From: Caldilinea sp.
GTDB taxonomy: Bacteria > Chloroflexota > Anaerolineae > Caldilineales > Caldilineaceae
Assembly (NCBI GenBank): GCA_026389955.1
Contig: JAPLGY010000085.1
Coordinates: 1 to 26,355, forward strand
Reading direction: 5' to 3'
Length of the DNA: 26,355 nt
Shown in pieces: positions 7,971 to 15,680 of the stretch; the first letter of the stretch is position 1; the number at the start of each line of letters is the position of its first letter. The notes below the pieces were generated by a model. The model was not told the DNA's origin and made no database searches. It saw nothing but the letters and a program-made list of their open reading frames with translations. The translations under genes and the position numbers were made by a program.

Positions 7971-9539
7971 CTATTTGGCGTATTCGACCGAGCGCGTCTC
8001 GCGGACGACGGTCACCCGAATCTGGCCAGGGTACTGCAAGTTGTCTTCGATCTTTTTGGCGATCTCTCGGCTGAGCTGGATTGAAGCCAGATCGTCGATC
8101 TCTTCTGGCCGAACCAGGACCCGAATCTCCCGTCCTGCCTGGATGGCGTAGGTCTGTTGGACCCCTTTGAAGCTGTTGCCGATCTCTTCGAGCTCGGTGA
8201 CCCGCTTGATGTAGGTTTCCAGGGATTCTCGACGGGCCCCTGGTCGGGCGCCGGAGATCGCATCGGCGGCAGCGACGATCACTGCTTCGATGGATTCAGG
8301 GTCGACCTCGCCGTGATGCGAGGCGATCGCATTGATGACCACCTCGGGGACGTTGTAGCGTCTGGCGATTTCGGCGCCGACGATCGCATGGGGTCCATCG
8401 ATCTCGTGGGTGACGGCCTTGCCCAGGTCGTGCAAAAGCCCCCCCATCCTGGCGATCTTGACATTGGCGTGGAGCTCTGCGGCGATCACCCCGGCGATTT
8501 TGGCAGTCTCGACGGCATGCGCCAGTTGGTTCTGACCGTAGCTGGTACGGAACTTGAGCCGTCCCAGAATTTTTTGGACCTCGCGGTGCAGGCCGGAGAC
8601 ACCCGCTTCCAGCATCGCCTGTTCGCCCGCTTCGACCACAATCCGTTCGATCTCCTGTTGGGCCTTTTCGACCTCTTTTTCGATCCGTGCAGGGTGGATC
8701 CGGCCGTCGGAGACCAGTTTGCTCATCGCCATGCGGGCCACCTCGCGACGGATCGGGTCGAAGCTGCTGATGATGATCGCTTCAGGGGTGTCGTCGACCA
8801 CCAGGTCGACCCCCAGTGCCTGTTCGATGGCGCGGATGTTGCGGCCCTGGCGGCCGATGATGCGCCCCTTCATCTCGTCGGAGGGCAGGTCCACGCTGCT
8901 GACAGCAAATTCGCTGACATGGTCGCTGGCGATGCGTTCGAGGGCCAGGGTAATGATTTCGCGGGCGCGGCGGTCTGCCTCCTCGGCGGTCTGCGCCTCG
9001 ACCTCACGGATTTTGCGCGCCATTTCCTGCCGGGTGTGCGCTTCGACACGCTCCAGCAGGAGCTTCTGCGCCTCCTCGGTCGACAAATTGGCGACTCGCT
9101 GCAGTTCAGCCGTCCACTCCTCCTCTACCGTGGAGAGACGTGTTTCGCGCTCGTTGCAGCGGGTTTCGCGCTGATTCAACTTGCGTTCGCGATTTTCAAT
9201 CTGTTGCAGACGGCGTTCGACCGTATCCAGGCGGTTTTGCAGCCGTTCTTCAATCTTTTCCAGCTCGCTGCGCCGTCGCGCAGCTTCGACATCCATCTCT
9301 TTGCGCCGCACGACCTCTTCTTCTTTGATCGCCAGCTGCGCCTGTTTGGCGGAAGTTTCAGCCTCGGCGATGATGCGCGCTGCATGTTCCTCGGCGCCCT
9401 GACGGGCAGCCTCCTGCCGTTCTCTCTCTCCCCTGATGCCAGCTTCACGCCCTTTGGAAAAGGCCAGGTAGCCGGCAGCGCCAGCCCCAATCAGGGTGAA
9501 GAGGACCACCAGGACGATCGTCAACAAGACGTTTTCCAT
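7971..9539 (-). CDS. rny: Ribonuclease Y
   Basis: RNase Y is the membrane-anchored endoribonuclease that starts mRNA decay in many bacteria lacking RNase E. The product is 522 aa, normal size. Parts in order: N-terminal membrane helix (about residues 3-27, LLTIVLVVLFTLIGAG), a long charged coiled coil (about 35-200), a KH domain with KGRIIGRQGRNIRAIE (GxxG at 229-232), and an HD domain with the metal pair at 370-371 in LLHDLGKA and later SHHGEVDPES. The end is typical (YPGQIRVTVVRETRSVEYAK). The ATG at 9539 is chosen because the anchor begins directly after it, though the ribosome site is weak. recA lies upstream behind a terminator. Confidence 0.97.
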   Translation of the reverse strand: MENVLLTIVLVVLFTLIGAGAAGYLAFSKGREAGIRGERERQEAARQGAEEHAARIIAEAETSAKQAQLAIKEEEVVRRKEMDVEAARRRSELEKIEERLQNRLDTVERRLQQIENRERKLNQRETRCNERETRLSTVEEEWTAELQRVANLSTEEAQKLLLERVEAHTRQEMARKIREVEAQTAEEADRRAREIITLALERIASDHVSEFAVSSVDLPSDEMKGRIIGRQGRNIRAIEQALGVDLVVDDTPEAIIISSFDPIRREVARMAMSKLVSDGRIHPARIEKEVEKAQQEIERIVVEAGEQAMLEAGVSGLHREVQKILGRLKFRTSYGQNQLAHAVETAKIAGVIAAELHANVKIARMGGLLHDLGKAVTHEIDGPHAIVGAEIARRYNVPEVVINAIASHHGEVDPESIEAVIVAAADAISGARPGARRESLETYIKRVTELEEIGNSFKGVQQTYAIQAGREIRVLVRPEEIDDLASIQLSREIAKKIEDNLQYPGQIRVTVVRETRSVEYAK

Positions 9540-9620
9540 AGGGTGATTGCCTCAATCTTCCATCGTATGCAGTAGTGGTCAGGCCCTGATGAAGCCTGAT
9601 AAGACCAATTTTTCCTAAAC

Positions 9621-9652
9621 AAAAAACGCGCCGCAGCCAGATGCTACAGCGC
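9621..9652 (-). terminator. Intrinsic terminator after recA
   Basis: On the - strand GCGCTGTAGC and GCTGCGGCGC form a 10-bp stem (two G-U) with loop ATCTG, followed by G and six T (A-run at 9621-9626 on +). It lies 64 nt after the recA stop. Confidence 0.85.
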
Positions 9653-9715
9653 CACGACACCCCGGCAGACAGCTTTGTTCTTTGAACTGTATGGCAGCGA
9701 CTGGGGGAGAACAAA

Positions 9716-10732
9716 TCATCCCCGGTCTGCGCTGGAACGCAGCGGCAGCCCACCTCTGCCTCGAATCAAGGCGTCGATCTCCGCAGCGAACTCTGGATTC
9801 TGGCGCAGGTATTCCTTGCTCGCTTCTCTTCCCTGCCCAATCAACACTTCGTTGTAGCGGTAAAAAGAGCCCCGCTTGGTCAGGATCTCGAACACAACCC
9901 CCAGGTCAAGCAGGTCACCCGCAGCGCTGATCCCCTCATCGTACAGGATGTCGAATTCTGCGGTGCGGAATGGAGCGGCTACCTTGTTTTTTTTCACGGT
10001 CACCCGTGTCCGGCTGCCCACCACTTTTTCTCCCTGTTTGATGCTTTCGATGCGGCGCACGTCCAGACGAACACTGGCATAAAACTTGAGCGCCAAGCCG
10101 CCCGCAGTGGTCTCCGGGTTGCCGAACAGCACACCAATTTTTTGACGCAGTTGGTTGGTAAAGAGCATACAGGTGTTGCTGGCCTTGATCACGCCGGTCA
10201 ACTTGCGCAACGCCTGGCTCATCAGACGAGCCTGCACCCCCACGTGGTTGTCTCCCATTTCACCTTCGATCTCAGCACGTGGAACCAACGCCGCAACGCT
10301 GTCGACGACAACCACAGCCATGGCATTGGAACGCACCAGTGCTTCAACAATCTCCAACGCCTGTTCGCCGGTGTCTGGCTGGCTGACGTAGAGGTTGTCG
10401 GTGTCGACCCCAATCTTGGCCGCATAGGCCGGGTCCAGGGCATGTTCGACATCCACAAAACCACAGATGCCACCGCTGCGTTGGGCTTCGGCGATCACAT
10501 GCAGGCAAAGCGTGGTCTTGCCCGAGCTCTCTGGACCGTAGATCTCGACGATCCGCCCGCGCGGCACACCGCCTATCCCCAGCGCCAGGTCGAGACTCAG
10601 GCTGCCGGTCGGGATCGACGACACTTGCAACGCAGAGGCCTCCCCAAGGCGCATGACAGTCCCTTCGCCGTACCGTTTGTTCAGGTTGATCAGGGTCGTT
10701 TCCAGGGCTTTTGATAGCCCGGTTGTGCTCAT
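9716..10732 (-). CDS. recA: Recombinase RecA
   Basis: RecA coats single-stranded DNA, drives strand exchange and triggers LexA self-cleavage in the SOS response. The product is 338 aa, standard length, with no intein. Visible motifs are Walker [10 protein letters not shown] (66-74), [13 protein letters not shown], the Walker B strand [15 protein letters not shown], loop L1 at [19 protein letters not shown], and loop L2 at [19 protein letters not shown]. The ATG at 10732 has GGAG 6 nt upstream and homologues begin there; a longer frame to 10771 is less likely. A promoter and a 17-bp palindrome lie about 100 nt upstream. Confidence 0.98.
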   Translation of the reverse strand: MSTTGLSKALETTLINLNKRYGEGTVMRLGEASALQVSSIPTGSLSLDLALGIGGVPRGRIVEIYGPESSGKTTLCLHVIAEAQRSGGICGFVDVEHALDPAYAAKIGVDTDNLYVSQPDTGEQALEIVEALVRSNAMAVVVVDSVAALVPRAEIEGEMGDNHVGVQARLMSQALRKLTGVIKASNTCMLFTNQLRQKIGVLFGNPETTAGGLALKFYASVRLDVRRIESIKQGEKVVGSRTRVTVKKNKVAAPFRTAEFDILYDEGISAAGDLLDLGVVFEILTKRGSFYRYNEVLIGQGREASKEYLRQNPEFAAEIDALIRGRGGLPLRSSADRG

Positions 10733-10833
10733 GAACGACTCCAGAATACCGATCTCCTGCCCCCAAAACAACGTCTTGGAGAGCCCATTCCCCCTACATG
10801 GCCATACAGTTTTTAGATTTTGTAGCCATCTGA

Positions 10834-10850
10834 TCCTGTAGTTTACAGGA
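10834..10850. promoter_or_regulatory. 17-bp palindromic operator candidate over the recA -10 box
   Basis: TCCTGTA-GTT-TACAGGA is a perfect 7+3+7 inverted repeat that covers the predicted recA -10 box. Position and symmetry suit a LexA-type repressor site, but the sequence is neither the E. coli (CTGT-N8-ACAG) nor the Bacillus (GAAC-N4-GTTC) box. Extra TACAG and TGTAG half sites lie at 10804-10808 and 10821-10825. Confidence 0.5.
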
Positions 10851-10868
10851 GAGAGCGAAATCGTGCAA
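10840..10868 (-). promoter_or_regulatory. Predicted recA promoter
   Basis: Read on the - strand: TTGCAC (10863-10868) and TAAACT (10840-10845) with a 17-bp spacer. It lies in the dnaA-recA gap, giving a leader of about 100 nt. Confidence 0.55.
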
Positions 10869-10933
10869 ACGATTGTGCAGATAGGTGTCGCTCAGGCCCG
10901 AAGCACACATTCCCCACCCGTCTGCAGCTCCTT

Positions 10934-12517
10934 TCACCCCTGCGAGAGCTGTTCTCGCAGCCGAAGGATGGCCTGGCGTAGGCTGTCGTTCTGCTGCAGC
11001 TCCCGAAGAATCCTGTCGATGCCGTAGCTGACCGTGCTGTGGTCTCGGCCCCCCAGCTGTTCCCCGATCGCCGGCAGAGAGAGCTGGTGCTCCTCGCGCA
11101 GCAGATACATGGCGACCTGGCGGGCATGGGCAACGTCAGCGGTTCGGCGTCGACCGGTCAGGTCGGCGAGGGTCAGGCCAAAGTGTTCGGCGACCCGTTC
11201 GACGGCTGTGACCGGCGCACAGATCGATCGCCGCGGGGTCAGCGAGCCGAGCAGACTCTCTGCCAGGCCAACGTCGAGCGCCCGTGCATGAATCTGGGCG
11301 CCGAGCCAAATATTGTTGAGCGCACCTTCCAGCTCTCGCACATTGCTTTTGATGTGGTCGGCAATCAGCATCAATACATCATAGGGCACACGCATCGCCT
11401 GTCGTTCAGCCTTGGTCTGCAAAATGGCCACCCGGGTCTCAAAATCAGGAGCGACAATGTCGGTCATCAACCCACCCTCAAAGCGGTTGCGCAGACGCTC
11501 CTCCAGCCGGGCCAGATCGCGCGGCGGACAGTCGCTGGTGAAGATGATCTGTTTGCCTGCGCTGTGCAGATAGTTGAAGGTATGAAAAAGCTCTTCTTGC
11601 GTGCTGTCTTTGCCTACAATAAACTGAATGTCGTCCAGCAACAACGCGTCGATCTCGCGGTACTTGGCACGAAAGGGTTCGGTGGAACGGTTGCGGATCG
11701 CATTCACCAGGTCGTTGGTGAACTGTTCTGCGGAGCTGTAGAGCACCGTGTAGCCCTGTGCTGCCAGCTGGTTTCCGATCGCACTGAGCAGATGGGTTTT
11801 GCCAAGCCCGACGCCACCGTAGATGTAGAGCGGGTTGAAGCGCTGGCCCGGGTCACGCGCGATGGTCTCAGCTGCTGCAAAGGCAATCCGGTTGTGTTTG
11901 CCGACCACGAACGCGTCAAAGGTGTGTTTGGGGTTGATCGGTCCGAGCACCGCCTGGGCGGTCGGCTCGGTGGGGCCCGGCGCTGCGGGGGCTGGCGCTG
12001 CGGGGGCTGGGTCACCCTCATTTGAGTCGACATAAAGTGGCGCAGGGCCGTCCAGGGGTGCAGCCCAAGCTGTCGGGGCCGGTGCCACACGAAACGTAAT
12101 GTCGATCGAACTGCGTTGCAAGATGGTCGCAAGCTTGCGTTTGATCTGGGGGCGCAGGCGGTCCTGTGCCCAGTCCAGGTAGTATGCGTTCGGCAGCCCC
12201 ACAATGAAATGGCCATCCTCGTAATGCAACACTTCGCTGGCCTGGATCCAGGCATCCAACTGATTGGAGGGAATCTCCAGGGCAAATTCGCCCAACAGCT
12301 GATGCCAGGCGTTGTGCGGATCGACAGCAGGCAGAGGTTTACCCGGCTGAACGGGCACGCCCTCCAGCAGAGACGCTGTCAACAGCGTCTCTGCGCTGGC
12401 TTCGGTGGTGTGCAGGTCGCCACGTTTTTGTCCTCCCTGCCCGGTCGATGGGGGCAGGCTTGGGTCAGATGGAAGCAACAGACTGCTGCGCGCTCTGTCG
12501 GTCTCTGGTTTGTCCAT
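10934..12517 (-). CDS. dnaA: Chromosomal replication initiator protein DnaA
   Basis: DnaA binds TTATCCACA boxes, melts the origin and loads the helicase. The product is 527 aa from ATG 12517. Domain I lies at about 68-140 (WHQLLGEFALEIPSNQLDAW), a Pro/Ala linker at about 145-190, the AAA+ domain with Walker A GGVGLGKT (234-241), LLLDDIQFIVGKD and LRNRFEGGLMTDI, and the C-terminal DNA-binding domain with GGRDHSTVSYGIDRI. About 67 residues precede domain I, which is more than usual, so a later start is possible; the frame also stays open to TTG 12754. The ribosome site is weak. recA, not dnaN, follows downstream. Confidence 0.96.
   Translation of the reverse strand: MDKPETDRARSSLLLPSDPSLPPSTGQGGQKRGDLHTTEASAETLLTASLLEGVPVQPGKPLPAVDPHNAWHQLLGEFALEIPSNQLDAWIQASEVLHYEDGHFIVGLPNAYYLDWAQDRLRPQIKRKLATILQRSSIDITFRVAPAPTAWAAPLDGPAPLYVDSNEGDPAPAAPAPAAPGPTEPTAQAVLGPINPKHTFDAFVVGKHNRIAFAAAETIARDPGQRFNPLYIYGGVGLGKTHLLSAIGNQLAAQGYTVLYSSAEQFTNDLVNAIRNRSTEPFRAKYREIDALLLDDIQFIVGKDSTQEELFHTFNYLHSAGKQIIFTSDCPPRDLARLEERLRNRFEGGLMTDIVAPDFETRVAILQTKAERQAMRVPYDVLMLIADHIKSNVRELEGALNNIWLGAQIHARALDVGLAESLLGSLTPRRSICAPVTAVERVAEHFGLTLADLTGRRRTADVAHARQVAMYLLREEHQLSLPAIGEQLGGRDHSTVSYGIDRILRELQQNDSLRQAILRLREQLSQG
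11981..12010 (-). repeat. 15-bp tandem duplication in the dnaA linker
   Basis: Two perfect copies of CGCTGCGGGGGCTGG lie head to tail (+ strand reading) and encode the repeated PAAPA-like part of DnaA domain II, a region free to vary in length. Confidence 0.9.
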
Positions 12518-12884
12518 AAAGGATACCTGATAAAAAGTTTCTGTTCGGCTGGCTGCTGTTTTTTTCCTGAACCGGTCTACACGTTCCACCCACGTTCTGT
12601 GCGGTGTTGGCTGTGATGTTGTGTTCAATGATCTGTGCCCTCCCAGCGAGCCTGTTTGGTACTTTCCGTTCTCAGCCGCGTTCTGATAGACCCTGGCACG
12701 CTTTGCCTGGTCAGGGACAAAGAAAGCGCATGCAGCCGCAATACGCTTTGGCAAAATTCATTCGTTTTTGGCACAAATTCCTACAGCAAGGGCAAACGGC
12801 AAGGTGCTTGCCCTTCGGCACGGGTGCAGCAGCGTTGCATCCGGCGGTCATTCCAGAGCCCACAACGTTGTTCTGCCACGTTGT

Positions 12885-12893
12885 TTTTCCACA
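12885..12893 (+). promoter_or_regulatory. DnaA-box-like site TTTTCCACA
   Basis: It matches TTWTNCACA, one base from the perfect TTATCCACA. It lies about 50 bp downstream of the predicted dnaA promoter, where DnaA could repress its own gene. Confidence 0.45.
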
Positions 12894-12943
12894 GTCGGCA
12901 CTGCCTTGCCGTGGGGACTAACTTTGTTTTGGCATCTTTTTAG

Positions 12944-12972
12944 AGTGTAACAGAGCCAGGTAGAATTGCCAA
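12944..12972 (-). promoter_or_regulatory. Predicted dnaA promoter
   Basis: Read on the - strand: TTGGCA (12967-12972), 17-bp spacer, TACACT (12944-12949). It would give dnaA a leader of about 420 nt containing the DnaA-box-like site. No better promoter was seen closer to the gene. Confidence 0.45.
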
Positions 12973-12973
12973 G

Positions 12974-13076
12974 GTCCGATCGAGCCAGTTGGGTGCCTTT
13001 ATGTTTTGTTTGGCAGGATTTTTGAGCCACGCACATCTGTTCTACGCAAAATATAGGGTCCTGTACGCGATCGGAC
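12974..13076. repeat. 9-bp inverted repeat pair bracketing an AT-rich 85 bp
   Basis: GTCCGATCG (12974-12982) and CGATCGGAC (13068-13076) are exact inverted copies. The stretch between them is AT-richer than its surroundings. It could close a structured RNA or mark a protein-binding pair; there is no direct evidence for either. Confidence 0.4.
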
Positions 13077-13158
13077 GCAACCTGTCTTGGTTGGGGGCAC
13101 AAAAAAAGCGTAGAACTTTAAGGAAGGAATCTTCGTTGCAAATTGGCTGTACGATGTC

Positions 13159-13167
13159 TGTTATAGT
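13159..13167 (+). promoter_or_regulatory. Extended -10 promoter of the DUF971 operon
   Basis: TGTTATAGT is an extended -10 (TGnTATAAT, one mismatch). No good -35 is seen at 17 bp, which is usual for this class. Transcription would start near 13174, placing the 48-bp palindrome in the leader. Confidence 0.4.
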
Positions 13168-13206
13168 TGTCTACAGGTCAAGTTGCTGCGATTCAGAGAT
13201 GGAAGG

Positions 13207-13254
13207 ACTTTTCCCCAGAGTTATCCACAGCTGTGGATAACTCTGGGGAAAAGT
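13207..13254. repeat. 48-bp perfect palindrome with two back-to-back DnaA boxes
   Basis: Bases 13207-13230 are exactly complementary to 13231-13254, with no spacer. The centre is TTATCCACA-GC-TGTGGATAA (13221-13240), two exact consensus DnaA boxes facing each other, flanked by AGAG and TTTTCCCC arms. It lies 63 bp before the DUF971 start. Confidence 0.95.
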
Positions 13255-13316
13255 TGGGGAACAAGAGAAAGGGGCGGGCTGGGTGCTGCCAGCCGCCGAG
13301 GAGAAAGAGATCGACG

Positions 13317-13655
13317 ATGCCAAACGAGATGCGACCCCAGGAAATTACGATCGAGCGCCGTGAGGGAGTCATGCAGGTTGTCTGGTTGACGGGCCATACG
13401 AGCCAGTACGCGTTGGGCTGGTTGCGCGCCCACTGTCCTTGTGCCAGCTGCCGGGAAGAGCGGCGTGCTGCCGGGTTGGCGGAGCTTCCTGCTTCGACCG
13501 ATCTGGTCGACGCCGATCTGGTGGGCAACTATGCGATTCGGTTTACCTGGAGCGACGGCCACGGTGCTGGGATCTTTCCGTTTGCGGCGCTGCGGGCTTG
13601 CTGCCCGTGCCAGACCTGCAACCCAGACGGTGTCCCTCCACTGTGGGTCGAGTGA
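13317..13655 (+). CDS. DUF971 (GBBH-like N-terminal domain) protein
   Basis: This is a small stand-alone DUF971 protein, a fold also found at the N terminus of gamma-butyrobetaine hydroxylase and often coded near iron-sulfur assembly genes; the cellular role is not settled. The product is 112 aa. Conserved parts are [17 protein letters not shown], a first Cys cluster [33 protein letters not shown], and a second CCPCQTCN. The two Cys groups could bind a metal or cluster. ATG 13317 is chosen with GAGGAG upstream at long spacing; ATG 13329 is possible. The frame stays open to 13167 but that part crosses the palindrome. The protease gene follows after 26 nt. Confidence 0.8.
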   Translation: MPNEMRPQEITIERREGVMQVVWLTGHTSQYALGWLRAHCPCASCREERRAAGLAELPASTDLVDADLVGNYAIRFTWSDGHGAGIFPFAALRACCPCQTCNPDGVPPLWVE

Positions 13656-13681
13656 GTGGCACACAAAGAAAGGAACAGACC

Positions 13682-14839
13682 ATGAATTGGAATTTGGCTG
13701 AATTCAAATTGTGGGGAATCGACGTCAAGGTACACTGGTCTTTTGTGCTTATTTTGGCATTTGGGGCCTTTGTCTACGGCGCAGGGCCGGCAGGTTGGGG
13801 GGTCGGCAGCCTGTACGGTGCGTTGACCATTCTGCTGTTGTTTGTCTGCGTGACCTTGCACGAATATGGCCATGCACTGATGGCTCGCCGTTTTGGCATC
13901 GGCACGCGCAGCATTTTGTTGTTGCCGATCGGAGGGGTCGCCAATCTGGAACGACTTCCGGAGAAGCCTGCCCAGGAGCTGGCGATTGTCGCAGCGGGCC
14001 CTTTGGTCAATCTGGTGTTGGTGCTGCTGCTGCTGCCGGCTGCATGGCTGGCCAACGGCAGCAGCTTGCAGGGGCTCTTCACCCTGAACGCGATGGGGGC
14101 CAGCATTCAAAACCCAGGCGTTCAAAGTCTGCTGGTCTATCTGATCTCCGCCAATCTGTTGTTGGCCCTTTTCAATTTGCTTCCAGCCTTTCCACTGGAT
14201 GGGGGGCGGCTGCTGCGTGCCCTGTTGGCCTACACGATGTCCTATGTGCAGGCGACCCGGACAGCGGTTGCCGTAGGGCGTTTTCTGGCCATTCTGATGG
14301 CGGTTTTCGGCATTTTTTCAGGGGGAATCAGCCTGCTCTTGATCGCATTTTTTGTCTATGTCGGTGGCTCCGCCGAGCTGGAGTCGGTGAGCAGCCGGGC
14401 GGTGCTGCGCCAATTTCGTGCGGGCGCAGCACTGACGCACAGTGCGACGACATTGTACACGAGCGAGCGGCTGGATCGGGTGGTGCAGCTGTTAATGAAT
14501 TCGTATCAGACCGATTATTTGGTGCGCGACCTGGCGGGTGTTTTTGTGGGTGTGTTGACCCGCCCGTTGCTGATCAATGCCCTGCGAGAGCGGGGGCCGG
14601 AGGGGCGTGTCGTCGATGTGATGCAGCCTGCTGCTGCCATTCCCCGCTGCAGCCCTGACGCCGACCTGGCCATGGTCTGGGAGTTGATGAGCCAGTCTGG
14701 CAGCCGAGTTGTAGCGGTGACGGCCAAGGGGGAGACGCTGGGGCTGATCACCAACGACGACATCGCTGAGGTCTTTCAGGTGATGGGGGCGTTGATAGAG
14801 CGGCAAGCTGCCGATCGTGGGCTGTCCAATGTCGGTTGA
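13682..14839 (+). CDS. Site-2 protease family (M50B) membrane metalloprotease with CBS domains
   Basis: This is an intramembrane zinc protease of the Rip3/SpoIVFB-like type with a regulatory CBS pair. The product is 385 aa. The zinc motif HEYGH (60-64) sits in a membrane helix, and the third ligand motif [12 protein letters not shown] (165-176) is present. Six or so hydrophobic segments fill residues 15-240. The last ~140 residues resemble tandem CBS domains ([39 protein letters not shown]), which in this family may sense adenine nucleotides. AAAGGAA precedes ATG 13682. The substrate cannot be told; no anti-sigma factor is adjacent. The end overlaps the hydrolase start. Confidence 0.92.
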   Translation: MNWNLAEFKLWGIDVKVHWSFVLILAFGAFVYGAGPAGWGVGSLYGALTILLLFVCVTLHEYGHALMARRFGIGTRSILLLPIGGVANLERLPEKPAQELAIVAAGPLVNLVLVLLLLPAAWLANGSSLQGLFTLNAMGASIQNPGVQSLLVYLISANLLLALFNLLPAFPLDGGRLLRALLAYTMSYVQATRTAVAVGRFLAILMAVFGIFSGGISLLLIAFFVYVGGSAELESVSSRAVLRQFRAGAALTHSATTLYTSERLDRVVQLLMNSYQTDYLVRDLAGVFVGVLTRPLLINALRERGPEGRVVDVMQPAAAIPRCSPDADLAMVWELMSQSGSRVVAVTAKGETLGLITNDDIAEVFQVMGALIERQAADRGLSNVG

Positions 14840-15680
14840 GCCGCAGAAATTTGTCACCTCGACGGGTTTCCTCGCCTATGAGGTGTTGGAAGCGGGTGTG
14901 CAGCCGGCCACAGCCCCTTCGCTGGTGTTGTTGCACAATTTTATGAGTACAGGACGGGCGGCCTGGGGGGCTCTGCTCGAGACCCTGAACCAGCGCTACC
15001 GCATTTTGTTGCCCGATCTGCCGGGCCATGGCCGTTCGTGCGGCTCCCCGTCTGCTTTCAACCATCGGCAGATGGCCGCCCAGTTGGCCGATCTGCTGGT
15101 CTGTACGGGGTTTGCGGGCGCCCATCTGGCTGGCTGCAGCATCGGCGGCATGTTGGCCCAGCTGTTGGTGGTCGCCGAGCAGCTGCGGCCGGCGACGCTG
15201 CTGTTGGTCAGCACAACCTACAGCCTCAACCCGGCGACGACCGGCCACCAGGCGGCTTTGGAACCCGCCAACTTTCGAGCAGGGGTGCGCTGGCTCGAAG
15301 CGACGGCCCGTCTGCACGATGCGCATCAGTACGACGGCTATTTTCAGGAGGTGTTGTTGCCGGCGTTTCGCCAGATGAACATCGACTCGGTGATCGACCT
15401 GCAGCTGGCTGACCTGGCTCGGGTCACGTCGCCGGTTTGTCTTCTCCACGGCTGTGAAGATGAGTTTTTCCCCCCTGCGATCCCGCTTCAAATGGCGGAA
15501 GCCTTTCCGAATGCAGAGCTGCATCTGATCGAGGGGCAGAGCCACAGCCTGATCTTTCGTCAGCCGTGGCGGGTTGCAGCGTATATGGTAGAATTTTTGG
15601 AGCGATGGCCCACAAACGAGGCGGCAGCGAGGTTGCCGAAACCGCACGGAGAACCGCACGGAGAACGATACAGTCCATGA
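14829..15680 (+). CDS. Alpha/beta-fold hydrolase
   Basis: The enzyme belongs to the alpha/beta-hydrolase superfamily, with a complete catalytic triad: nucleophile Ser104 in AGCSIGGM, Asp211 in HGCEDEFF and His239 in GQSHS. The oxyanion-type motif [13 protein letters not shown] follows strand 3, and [10 protein letters not shown] is the usual loop. The product is 283 aa from ATG 14829, overlapping the protease gene by 11 nt; GTG 14817 is an alternative. The substrate is unknown; the layout is like 3-oxoadipate enol-lactonase or esterase-type members, but there is no pathway context for that. The C-terminal tail PHGEPHGE comes from a 12-bp duplication. The stop overlaps the rpe start (ATGA). 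Confidence 0.88.
   Translation: MSVEPQKFVTSTGFLAYEVLEAGVQPATAPSLVLLHNFMSTGRAAWGALLETLNQRYRILLPDLPGHGRSCGSPSAFNHRQMAAQLADLLVCTGFAGAHLAGCSIGGMLAQLLVVAEQLRPATLLLVSTTYSLNPATTGHQAALEPANFRAGVRWLEATARLHDAHQYDGYFQEVLLPAFRQMNIDSVIDLQLADLARVTSPVCLLHGCEDEFFPPAIPLQMAEAFPNAELHLIEGQSHSLIFRQPWRVAAYMVEFLERWPTNEAAARLPKPHGEPHGERYSP
15642..15665 (+). repeat. 12-bp tandem duplication at the hydrolase 3' end
   Basis: Two perfect copies of CCGCACGGAGAA encode the repeated PHGE at the hydrolase C terminus, just upstream of rpe. The copies contain GGAGAA and may serve as the rpe ribosome-binding region. Confidence 0.88.

Larger units (their letters stand above)
12518..13316. other. Non-coding region between dnaA and DUF971 gene; replication-origin candidate
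   Basis: No convincing gene lies in these ~800 bp; open frames here look unlike proteins. It holds a predicted leftward dnaA promoter, a DnaA-box-like TTTTCCACA (12885-12893), a palindrome with two exact TTATCCACA boxes, an AT-richer stretch near 12990-13140 and divergent genes on both sides. These favour oriC. Against it, only three boxes are seen, and both flanking ribosomal-protein operons (secE-rplL and rpsB) would run against the replication forks. Small inverted repeats also occur at 12788-12815 (AAGGGCAA/TTGCCCTT) and 13079-13094 (CAACC/GGTTG). Confidence 0.45.

Noticed and set aside
8157..9575. 472-codon open frame on the + strand opposite rny
   Set aside because: RNase Y is certain on the - strand; the opposite frame is low-quality antisense sequence.
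12518..12754. N-terminal extension of DnaA to TTG 12754
   Set aside because: The extra 79 residues have no DnaA similarity and no ribosome site; ATG 12517 already leaves a long variable N terminus.
12604..12943. Several open frames of 84-105 codons in the dnaA upstream gap, both strands
   Set aside because: They overlap one another, lack ribosome sites, and their composition (scattered Cys, His, Trp, Pro) does not look like a real protein.
15575..15597. Promoter-like TTGCAG and TAGAAT before rpe
   Set aside because: The two boxes are only about 10 bp apart and lie inside the hydrolase gene; rpe is coupled by ATGA overlap.
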